Shown here one piece after another: positions 42,711 through 48,918 of a DNA stretch of 48,918 nucleotides. Source of the stretch: Treponema sp. (GTDB taxonomy: Bacteria > Spirochaetota > Spirochaetia > Treponematales > Treponemataceae); the NCBI GenBank assembly GCA_016297805.1, contig JAEDFX010000005.1, forward strand, positions 1 through 48,918, written 5' to 3'. The first letter of the stretch is position 1. Each line of letters starts with the position of its first letter. The notes beneath the pieces are model-generated. The model ran no database searches and was not told the origin of the DNA. It saw only the letters and a program-made list of their open reading frames with translations. The translations under genes and the position numbers were made by a program.

Positions 42711-42724
42711 TTAAATAATTGAAT

Positions 42725-42763
42725 GGAGGTTTGATAGTGTTAAAGCACTTCGACCTCCTTTTT
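42725..42763 (+). terminator. Intrinsic terminator after rpsA
   Basis: GGAGGT (42725-42730) pairs with ACCTCC (42753-42758), and an inner AGTG/CACT helix extends the stem. Five T follow. It is 15 nt after the rpsA stop. Confidence 0.85.
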
Positions 42764-42773
42764 CAGTATATAA

Positions 42774-42808
42774 GCGCATTGTGTGTTTTAGGACATACAA
42801 TGCGTTTT
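42774..42808 (+). terminator. Second tandem terminator, directly before the sigma54-activator relative
   Basis: CGCATTGT (42775-42782) pairs with ACAATGCG (42797-42804), followed by TTTTATTT. It is 12 nt downstream of the first terminator and only 15 nt before the next start codon. The hairpin contains an in-frame GTG (42781) that could be mistaken for the start. Confidence 0.75.
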
Positions 42809-42819
42809 ATTTGGGTGGA

Positions 42820-43719
42820 ATGAATAAAAATATAGGGGCTTTTGCAGGAGCCAGCGGCTTCTCAAAGGAAATTGAAGCTTTAATACCAACTCTTTCTAAA
42901 AATAATGCATCGGTTTTGCTTATTGGTGAAAGAGGTACGGGTAAGCGTTTTATAGCACAACATATTCACTATTCTGTAGCAAAGAATTTAGGCTATTTTT
43001 ATGAGGTTAACTGTAAATCTTTTACAGAAGATCAGGTAAAAGTTGCTCTAGATGCTGTTGATAAGTTGATTTCGTTCGATCAGCGTATCACTTTGTTTGT
43101 TTGTTTTGTTGATGAATTGTCTTATGAGCTTCAGAAATTGTTCCTTGATTTAATAAATAAGTCTGTAAAGAAAGGAATGAACCTTAAGATTATTTGTTCT
43201 ACTGAATGTTCGTTGGAAGAAAAAGTTGCAGAAGGACGTTTTCTTTCTGAATTGTATTATCGCTTAAATGCAGTTGTTCTGAATATACTGCCTTTGCGAC
43301 AGAGAAAAGAAGATATTGTTCCTATTGCAAGAAATTATTTGAACAGTTTCAGTAAAAAATCCGGATATGCTTTTTCTGATTTTTCTGACTCTGCTGTTCA
43401 GGCAATGGTTAATCATTTTTGGATTGGCAATATTGATGAATTGATTAATTCTGTTCAAAGAGCCTTTATTGTAGGAAATCCACCTCTTATTAATACTGTT
43501 GATTTAGGATTGGAAGTGGAAAATCCTGTAGTTGATTCAGTAGTAGAAACCAGTCTTGATGATAAATCATTGAAAAATGCGGTTGATTTGTTTAAAAAAC
43601 AATATGTGACTAAGATTCTTGAAGAAAACGGATGGAATCAAACAAAAACTGCAAAGATACTTGGAATACAACGGACTTATGTGATAAGATTAATGAACGA
43701 GTTGCAAATCCGTAAATAA
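42820..43719 (+). CDS. Sigma54-activator-like AAA+ protein lacking the GAFTGA loop, with Fis-type HTH
   Basis: A 299-residue protein from the ATG at 42820 (GGGTGGA upstream). It has the AAA+ Walker A GERGTGKR (36-43) and a Walker B-like segment LFVCFVDELS. The later conserved ELYYRLN and LPLRQRKEDIVPIA are kept. C-terminal residues about 255-299 form a Fis-type HTH (NGWNQTKTAKILGIQRTYVIRLMNE). Between FYEVNCKSFTEDQ and LFVCF, where normal activators have the GAFTGA loop that contacts sigma54, the segment is shortened and the motif is absent. It therefore probably regulates by another route. No receiver domain is present. Confidence 0.85.
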   Translation: MNKNIGAFAGASGFSKEIEALIPTLSKNNASVLLIGERGTGKRFIAQHIHYSVAKNLGYFYEVNCKSFTEDQVKVALDAVDKLISFDQRITLFVCFVDELSYELQKLFLDLINKSVKKGMNLKIICSTECSLEEKVAEGRFLSELYYRLNAVVLNILPLRQRKEDIVPIARNYLNSFSKKSGYAFSDFSDSAVQAMVNHFWIGNIDELINSVQRAFIVGNPPLINTVDLGLEVENPVVDSVVETSLDDKSLKNAVDLFKKQYVTKILEENGWNQTKTAKILGIQRTYVIRLMNELQIRK

Positions 43720-43738
43720 ATAAATTGAGGTTTTAAAA

Positions 43739-44416
43739 ATGGCAGAAAAAGAAGAAAAACAAACAGCAAGTGCAAAACTTAATTCATATATGGAAAAAAA
43801 TAAGAAAGGATTCCTTTGGATTTTTGTTGTTTTAGTTGTTGCTTTAGTGGCTTTGATTGTTGTAACTAAAGTTGCAGATTCTTCAAAAGCAAAGGCTTTG
43901 GAAGCAATTGATGAAATTACTTTTACATTAACAGATGGTTCTTCTTCTTTGGAGGAAGGGGAATTGAATGCTCGTAGAATTGATGCAATCGATAACCTTG
44001 CTTCATATGTAAATAAAGGTGGAATTGTTGGTGCACGTGCTAATTTGCTTTGTGCAGACCTTTACTATCAGATGGAAAAATATACAGAAGCTGTTTCTTA
44101 TTGGAAAGCTGCTGCTGATAAATCAAAGAAATCTTATATTGCACCATTGGCTTATTTCAACATTGCTTCTGCAAGTGAAGAAATGAAGAACCTTGATGAT
44201 GCTCTTGCATACTATAAGCTTGCTGCTGATTCTAATAACTTTGCTATGACTACACATGCAAAATTCAGTTATGGTCGTGTTCTTGAAGCTCAGGGTAAAA
44301 CAGTTGAAGCAGTTGCTGCATATACAGAATTGAATGATTCAAATCCTGATGATTCATGGGCTAAACTTGCTAAAACAAGAATCATTGCTCTGAAAGCTGA
44401 AGGAAAAGCAGAATAA
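43739..44416 (+). CDS. Membrane-anchored TPR protein (YfgM-like)
   Basis: A 225-residue protein with a basic N-terminus and one membrane helix at about residues 25-44 (FLWIFVVLVVALVALIVVT). The periplasmic part has TPR repeats (LLCADLYYQMEKYTEAVSYWK, LAYFNIASASEEMKNLDDAL, FSYGRVLEAQGKTVEAVAAYTE). That layout fits YfgM, an ancillary protein of the SecYEG/periplasmic chaperone network, although homology is generic to TPRs. GAGG is placed before the ATG, 19 nt after the AAA+ gene, so the two are co-transcribed. Confidence 0.75.
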   Translation: MAEKEEKQTASAKLNSYMEKNKKGFLWIFVVLVVALVALIVVTKVADSSKAKALEAIDEITFTLTDGSSSLEEGELNARRIDAIDNLASYVNKGGIVGARANLLCADLYYQMEKYTEAVSYWKAAADKSKKSYIAPLAYFNIASASEEMKNLDDALAYYKLAADSNNFAMTTHAKFSYGRVLEAQGKTVEAVAAYTELNDSNPDDSWAKLAKTRIIALKAEGKAE

Positions 44417-44437
44417 TTTATTTTCTGTAGTAATATT

Positions 44438-45208
44438 ATGAAAAAGGCATGTTTATTTAATAAGTATTATCTGTTACTTGTAATGATAGCATGCCTTTTA
44501 TTTTTTAACACATCATGTGGGCTTGATACATTTTATGTATTGGATCCTCCTATCTCTATAATTCATCAGCCGGAATATAGTAATGAATCTCAGGATAGTA
44601 AATATTTTGAATTCTGGACAAATGAGAATACCCAGATTGAAGGTTTTACTTTTCTAGGAACCGAGGTTTATTACAAAATCTATAACAGTTACAGTCAGAT
44701 GACCAGCGAAACAAGTGTTTTGCAGACTCTTTCTAATGATGCAGATAAAAGTGCTACTGCTGCAGAGAAAATGATAAATAATACAAGTAGTGGTGGTTAT
44801 GGATTTAAGGCTCTTAAAGTGGCTGGAAATCCTGAATCTCCTTTAGTTACTGCAAGTGATTCAAATCAGCGTGTATACATTCGTCTTTCTGATTATCAGA
44901 ATGTTGAAGATTATTCTGCAAGAGTACTTGTAAATGGTGCGAATCTTAATGGTGCAGCTGGGAAAACTATTCCTGTTCGCAATACTTCTGATATGCGAAC
45001 CTTTAATTTTGGACGTAACGGCTCTTATGATATTGCTCCTGCTAAAGATGATGAAGACGTGAAATTTACTTCCGGAGTTACATCTTCCAAATGGTATGTC
45101 TGTATGTTTGCTGCCAGTTTGGGAATGGATGCAACTTATCAGAATTACTACAGTAATATTCTGTATCTTGGTTCTGTTTCAATAGATGCATCTAGTTACG
45201 ATAACTAA
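44438..45208 (+). CDS. Putative lipoprotein, unknown function
   Basis: A 256-residue protein with a type II signal: a hydrophobic run and lipobox FNTSC ending at C27, acceptable for spirochaete lipoproteins whose boxes are looser than in E. coli. The mature part is beta-rich and Ser/Asn-rich with Tyr-rich stretches, and no known domain is recognised. It follows the TPR gene by 21 nt and has no clear Shine-Dalgarno. It is probably anchored to a membrane by the lipidated Cys. Confidence 0.7.
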   Translation: MKKACLFNKYYLLLVMIACLLFFNTSCGLDTFYVLDPPISIIHQPEYSNESQDSKYFEFWTNENTQIEGFTFLGTEVYYKIYNSYSQMTSETSVLQTLSNDADKSATAAEKMINNTSSGGYGFKALKVAGNPESPLVTASDSNQRVYIRLSDYQNVEDYSARVLVNGANLNGAAGKTIPVRNTSDMRTFNFGRNGSYDIAPAKDDEDVKFTSGVTSSKWYVCMFAASLGMDATYQNYYSNILYLGSVSIDASSYDN

Positions 45209-45223
45209 TCTTAGATTACTTAG

Positions 45224-45255
45224 TTAAAAAAAAGTCTGTCATTTCTGACAGACTT
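45224..45255 (-). terminator. Intrinsic terminator after tRNA-Arg
   Basis: AAGTCTGTCA and TGACAGACTT (45232-45255) form a 10-bp stem with a 4-nt loop. On the minus strand a T run follows (complement of 45225-45231), so it ends the tRNA transcript. In the plus direction, after the lipoprotein gene, no T run follows. Confidence 0.8.
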
Positions 45256-45258
45256 AAT

Positions 45259-45332
45259 TGACGCTTGGCAGAATCGAACTGTCGACCTACTGCTTAGAAG
45301 GCAGTTGCTCTATCCAGCTGAGCTAAAGCGCC
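45259..45332 (-). tRNA. trnR-UCU: tRNA-Arg (anticodon UCU)
   Basis: A full cloverleaf folds on the minus strand. The acceptor GGCGCTT pairs with AAGCGTC (with one G-U), the D stem is GCTC/GAGC, the anticodon stem ACTGC/GCAGT has loop CTTCTAA giving anticodon TCT, and the T arm has TTCGATT. The T stem GACAG/CTGCC has one A-C mismatch at its second pair. CCA is not encoded. It lies 24 nt downstream of sufU in the same direction and has its own promoter. Confidence 0.93.
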
Positions 45333-45341
45333 GTGAGAAAT

Positions 45342-45370
45342 AATATATCACAAAAATTATTTTGTTTCAA
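45342..45370 (-). promoter_or_regulatory. tRNA-Arg promoter overlapping the sufU stop
   Basis: On the minus strand TTGAAA (45370-45365), exactly 17 nt, then TATATT (45347-45342). The predicted start near 45335 is about three bases before the mature tRNA 5' end. The -35 lies inside the last codons of sufU. Confidence 0.6.
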
Positions 45371-45791
45371 GACCAAACATTTCTTTCATTGTTCTCCAGC
45401 CAAGCATTGCACATTTTACACGGGCAGGCATGTGAGAAATGTCCTGAAGAGCTGCTGCTTCATCTAGCTGCTCAAGTTCATCTTCTGTAACGGAACCTTT
45501 AATCATTCTGTCGAATATTTCTGCTAAAGCAAGAGCTTCTTCTTTTGTTTTACCAATAACAAGGTCTGCCATCATATCTACAGAGGCCTGACTGATTGCA
45601 CAGCCACTTCCAATAAAGCTGGCATTTTCAATTTTTCCATCTGCACCAAGCTTCATCTGTAATGTAATCTGGTCACCACAGCTTGGATTGACACCTTCTA
45701 AACAGAAAGTAGGCTGGTCTATGTTTTCCTTGTGGATTGGGTTTATGTTATGTTCGTTGAGTACTTCGCGGTATAAAGCTTTTGTATCCAT
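45357..45791 (-). CDS. sufU: Iron-sulfur scaffold / sulfur-transfer protein SufU
   Basis: A 144-residue protein of the SufU/IscU family. The three metal ligands are C38 (NPSCGDQ, followed by D40), C64 (SGCAIS) and C127 (VKCAMLGW). The spacing between the second and third Cys matches SufU rather than IscU. In Firmicutes SufU takes persulfide from SufS. AGGAG precedes the ATG. It is the last gene of the suf run. Confidence 0.93.
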   Translation of the reverse strand: MDTKALYREVLNEHNINPIHKENIDQPTFCLEGVNPSCGDQITLQMKLGADGKIENASFIGSGCAISQASVDMMADLVIGKTKEEALALAEIFDRMIKGSVTEDELEQLDEAAALQDISHMPARVKCAMLGWRTMKEMFGLETK

Positions 45792-45800
45792 ATGTTTCTC

Positions 45801-47042
45801 CTAATCAGTATAGCCGCTCCATTTGCGGACTTGTGCTAATTTTTCAAGGAAGGTGTTTACTTCTTCCTCTGTGTTGTAGAAGTAAACACTGGCACGGGCA
45901 CTGGACTGTATTCCTAAGTACTGTCCAAGTGGTTGTGCACAATGGTGACCTGCACGGATAGCAATATGTTCATCGCTAAGAAGAGATGCAATATCATGTG
46001 GATGAACACCATCGATAGTGAAAGTAACAATTCCTGCACGTTTACTTGCATCTGAAGGACCTACAAAATTAATGTGAGGAATTTTTTTCATTCCCTCGAC
46101 TAACATTTCTGTAAGCTTTTTATCCTGGGCTTCAATAAAATCAAATCCAACAGACTGAATGTAGCGTATTGCAGCACCCATTCCTACGGCATCACCGGCA
46201 CTTACTGTTCCAGCTTCAAATTTATGTGGAAGCTCTGCCCATGTAGCCTTTTCTCTGGTTACATATTCAATCATTTCTCCGCCAGTTAAGAATGGAGGCA
46301 TTGCTTCTAAAAGTTCTTTACGTCCCCAAAGCGCACCAATACCCATTGGTCCGCAAAGCTTGTGACCGCTCATAGCAAAGAAATCAGCTCCTAATTCCTG
46401 AACATCAACTGGAATATGAGGAGTAGATTGTGCTCCATCAACTATCATAACGGCACCAACACTGTGAGCTTTATCTGCGATTTTCTTAATAGGATTAGTT
46501 ACGCCAAGAACGTTGCTGATGTGCACACAGGAAACAATTTTTGCTTTATTTGTAATTTTTGAATTTATCTCTTCATCACTAATAATACCTGTTTCTTTAT
46601 CACATTCCATAAAAACAAGCTTCGCACCAGTCTGACGGCAAACCTGCTGCCATGGAATAATATTGGAGTGGTGCTCCATTATTGTGATTACAACTTCATC
46701 ATCAGCTTTTAAATTAGAAAGTCCGTAACTGTATGCTACAAGATTCAGGCTTTCTGTTGTGTTTCGAGTAAAAATTACTTCAGAAGAATCTTTTGCATTA
46801 ATAAAACTTGCAACTAATTCTCTGGCATGTTCATAGGCCTGAGTTGCACGCTCGCTAAGACTATATAAACCACGCAAAGGGTTTGCATTGTCTGTAGCGT
46901 AAAAATGAGACATAGCATCAATTACAAGAAATGGACGCTGTGCAGTGGCAGAAGTGTCAAGATAAACCAGCTGTGCATTTTCATTTGAGTTGTGTTCATC
47001 AATAGCTTTAAAAAATGGAAAATCCTTTCTGTATTTATTCAT
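45801..47042 (-). CDS. sufS: Cysteine desulfurase SufS
   Basis: A 413-residue PLP-dependent enzyme that takes sulfur from cysteine for Fe-S cluster assembly. The PLP lysine is K228 (MSGHKLCGPMG) and the persulfide Cys is C368 (RAGHHCAQPLG). TRNTTESLNLVAYS and MEHHSNIIPWQ are group II motifs. It is followed after 9 nt by sufU, its usual sulfur acceptor. Confidence 0.96.
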   Translation of the reverse strand: MNKYRKDFPFFKAIDEHNSNENAQLVYLDTSATAQRPFLVIDAMSHFYATDNANPLRGLYSLSERATQAYEHARELVASFINAKDSSEVIFTRNTTESLNLVAYSYGLSNLKADDEVVITIMEHHSNIIPWQQVCRQTGAKLVFMECDKETGIISDEEINSKITNKAKIVSCVHISNVLGVTNPIKKIADKAHSVGAVMIVDGAQSTPHIPVDVQELGADFFAMSGHKLCGPMGIGALWGRKELLEAMPPFLTGGEMIEYVTREKATWAELPHKFEAGTVSAGDAVGMGAAIRYIQSVGFDFIEAQDKKLTEMLVEGMKKIPHINFVGPSDASKRAGIVTFTIDGVHPHDIASLLSDEHIAIRAGHHCAQPLGQYLGIQSSARASVYFYNTEEEVNTFLEKLAQVRKWSGYTD

Positions 47043-47051
47043 AATTTTTCT

Positions 47052-48188
47052 CTATTTGTCTAAATATTCTGTAATTAAATCTCTTGTTTTTTCATCTGGA
47101 ATTAAATCTGCAGCAGCCTGAATCTTTGCTCGAGACATAAGCTTTTCTGCTTCTTCCTCACTGATTCCTCTAGACTGCATGTAGAATAGAATGTCAGATG
47201 CAAGACGTCCGATTGTTGCTCCGTGTTCACCTTCAACATCTTCTTCATCACACAGAATGTTTGGAAGTGATTTGTTAACTACCTTTGGTGAAAGCACAAG
47301 ACTTTCTTCCATTTCGTTTCCTTTGGAGCCAGAACAGCCATTCTTAAAATCAATTGTACCACGGTAGGTTTTTACTGCATTACCTTTAAGAGTTCCGTTT
47401 ACCTGCATGTTGCATTCAGTTTTTTTGCCATAGTGATTTACAATATGGTTCATATCAAGGAACTGATTGTCAGCGCAAAGATATGCAACATGAGATTTGA
47501 AGTTTGACTGGTAGCCGTTTAAGGTTACGTTCAAGCCTGAATCATTGTGGAGGCCTCCAAGTTCAATCTGGGTAAATTGAGCGTTGGCATTATCACAGCA
47601 GTAAATTCCAGTATCATCTAATAGGGTAGTGCTATCATCCATAAGCTGAACTTTAGCAATATGGATTTTTGCATAATCTTCTGCGTATATTCTTGTTTGA
47701 ATTACAGAGGCAGGAGCATTTCCTTTCATAACAATAATGACTGTTGCTTCTGAATTCTCTTTTGCGTAAATATACTGGGAGGCAACTGAGGGTTTTGTAA
47801 AATCAAAGTTTAATACAACAGGTGTATTCTGCTTTCCTTCAATTGTAATCAGCTGAGGATTTGGAATAACTTCATCTATCAGTTTCTGAACAGGATGATT
47901 TGCTGCGTTTGAAGAAGTTGTCTTTAATTCAGATTTTTCAAAAAAAGTTCCATCCTGACAGCGATTATCTTTTGCTTTTGGAGTAGCAACATTACAGATT
48001 CCACTTGCAATCTGAGTAAAATCATTTGGAGCATCTTTTGCAGAAGAAAATGTAATACCCTTTTGCAAATCAGAAATTTTTGGAGTAATTTCTTCAAAGC
48101 TTGCTTCAAGGGACATTACATCCTTATTCATCTTGAGCCAGTTCCAGGTTGTGCAAGGAACAGCATTAATAATTACATCTTTCATCAT
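47052..48188 (-). CDS. sufD: Fe-S assembly protein SufD
   Basis: A 378-residue member of the SufB/SufD beta-helix family. The C-terminal GEHGATIGRLASDILFYMQSRGIS matches the SufBD core, and it is shorter than SufB. With SufB and SufC it forms the scaffold that builds Fe-S clusters. It lies between sufB (7 nt) and sufS (9 nt). AAGGGG precedes two ATGs at 48188 and 48185; either may be used. Identity as SufD rather than SufB rests on length, divergence and order. Confidence 0.9.
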   Translation of the reverse strand: MMKDVIINAVPCTTWNWLKMNKDVMSLEASFEEITPKISDLQKGITFSSAKDAPNDFTQIASGICNVATPKAKDNRCQDGTFFEKSELKTTSSNAANHPVQKLIDEVIPNPQLITIEGKQNTPVVLNFDFTKPSVASQYIYAKENSEATVIIVMKGNAPASVIQTRIYAEDYAKIHIAKVQLMDDSTTLLDDTGIYCCDNANAQFTQIELGGLHNDSGLNVTLNGYQSNFKSHVAYLCADNQFLDMNHIVNHYGKKTECNMQVNGTLKGNAVKTYRGTIDFKNGCSGSKGNEMEESLVLSPKVVNKSLPNILCDEEDVEGEHGATIGRLASDILFYMQSRGISEEEAEKLMSRAKIQAAADLIPDEKTRDLITEYLDK

Positions 48189-48195
48189 CTACCCC

Positions 48196-48918
48196 TTACT
48201 TTTTGTTACCGCCCATTTCCAAACGAATCAAATTGTTCATTTCTACTGCATATTCCAATGGTAATTCCTTACTAACAGGATTTGCAAAACCGCTTACAAT
48301 CATACTGCGGGCTTCATCTTCAGAGATACCACGACTCATTAAATAAAAAATTGCATCACTGCTGATACGACCAATTTTTGCTTCATGTCCTACATCACTT
48401 TCGTCATTCAGGATTTCCATTGCTGGAATTGTATCTGAACGGCTTTCGCTGTCTAACATTAAGCTCTGGCAGGAAACACTGGCTTTTGAACCTTTTGCTT
48501 CCTTTCCAATATAAACTGCAGAACGGTAGAAACTTTCTCCACCGCTTTTAGAAATCGACTTTGTTGTAATCAAACTTGTTGTGTTAGGTGCAAGATGAAC
48601 CATTTTTGCACCAGTATCAAGACGCTGACCATTACCTGCAAAAGTTACACCTGTAAATTCTGCACGGGCATTGGCACCGACCAAGTCTGATTCAGGATAT
48701 AAATATGAAACGTGGCTTCCGAAACTTCCAGAAACCCATTCAATGCTGCCGCCTTCTTCAACCTTTGCACGTTTTGTGTTCAGGTTATACATATTTTTTG
48801 ACCAGTTCTCGATGGTAGAGTAGCGCAAATGGGCATTCTTTTTTACAAAAAGTTCTACAGCACCGGCGTGAAGGTTTGCTTCGTTATATTTTGGAGCAGA
48901 ACAGCCTTCAATAAAGTG
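48196..48918 (-). CDS. sufB: Fe-S assembly protein SufB (C-terminal 240 residues; start lies beyond the right edge)
   Basis: The reading frame stays open to the last base of the window. The visible part starts HFIEGCSAPKY and continues NLHAGAVELFVKKNAHLRYSTIENW, the classic SufB core. It ends in EAKIGRISSDAIFYLMSRGISEDEAR. A TTG at 48828 is internal, not a start. sufC is not seen and may be upstream, outside the window. Confidence 0.94.
   Translation of the reverse strand, partial: HFIEGCSAPKYNEANLHAGAVELFVKKNAHLRYSTIENWSKNMYNLNTKRAKVEEGGSIEWVSGSFGSHVSYLYPESDLVGANARAEFTGVTFAGNGQRLDTGAKMVHLAPNTTSLITTKSISKSGGESFYRSAVYIGKEAKGSKASVSCQSLMLDSESRSDTIPAMEILNDESDVGHEAKIGRISSDAIFYLMSRGISEDEARSMIVSGFANPVSKELPLEYAVEMNNLIRLEMGGNKK

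Noticed and set aside
42781..42819. GTG start adding 13 residues to the AAA+ regulator
   Set aside because: The GTG lies inside a terminator hairpin and lacks a ribosome site, whereas the ATG at 42820 has GGGTGGA.
42835..42852. GAFAGA near the N-terminus of the AAA+ regulator, resembling GAFTGA
   Set aside because: It precedes Walker A, while the real loop lies between Walker A and B; by alignment the AGAS part matches the xGxS start of the AAA+ domain, so the likeness is coincidental.

Overview
The window looks like spirochaete chromosome, most likely a host- or rumen-associated Treponema. Supporting signs are a giant GreA with a long N-terminal extension, a divergent FliG paralogue (spirochaetes carry two FliG proteins), a lipoprotein with a spirochaete-style lipobox, a cmk-rpsA pair, AT-rich DNA, and an intracellular GH43 enzyme for plant polysaccharide. 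All genus statements are inference from gene content; no species is claimed.

Layout. 1-6.3 kb: an AraC regulator (-), divergent from a two-gene heterodimeric ABC exporter, then a GH43 beta-xylosidase/arabinofuranosidase. 6.3-16.1 kb: sbcD-sbcC and a FliG1-like gene in one run, an M16C metalloprotease, a 72-aa orphan and a tocopherol-cyclase-like protein. 16.1-19 kb: a repeat/hairpin-rich gap, then clpB. 19-26.8 kb: mutarotase-like protein (-), rlmJ (+), and minus-strand envelope genes (class A PBP, a ParB-N-like small protein, a candidate outer-membrane barrel, a PEGA-like protein, an M23 protein) plus a small 2[4Fe-4S] ferredoxin. 26.8-32.3 kb: deoC (+), then MBL hydrolase, giant greA and a TPR gene (-). 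32.4-36.4 kb: rpe and three envelope/TPR genes. 36.4-45.2 kb: recA, folK, scpA, scpB, an rRNA pseudouridine synthase, cmk, rpsA, a GAFTGA-less sigma54-activator relative, an anchored TPR protein and a lipoprotein. 45.2-48.9 kb: tRNA-Arg(UCU) and sufU-sufS-sufD-sufB (-), with sufB running off the right edge.

How the genes work together. Several runs are tightly coupled: sbcD/sbcC share an ATGA, M23/PEGA share a TAATG, folK/scpA and scpB/pseudouridine synthase overlap, and sufB-D-S-U are packed head to tail. Two themes recur. First, several good promoters (deoC, the PBP, probably rpe) lie so close to the start codon that the transcripts should be leaderless or nearly so. Second, several intrinsic terminators sit a few bases before the next co-directional gene and leave no room for a promoter, which implies read-through or attenuation.

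No stretch over 300 bases lacks a gene. The largest gap (16135-16364) holds a 61-nt near-perfect hairpin, one copy of a dispersed 41-nt repeat (the other copy is at the left edge) and an inverted repeat at the clpB start. The gaps 946-1092, 32288-32485 and 40203-40349 show nothing beyond what is listed. I saw no CRISPR array, insertion sequence, prophage, rRNA or replication origin.
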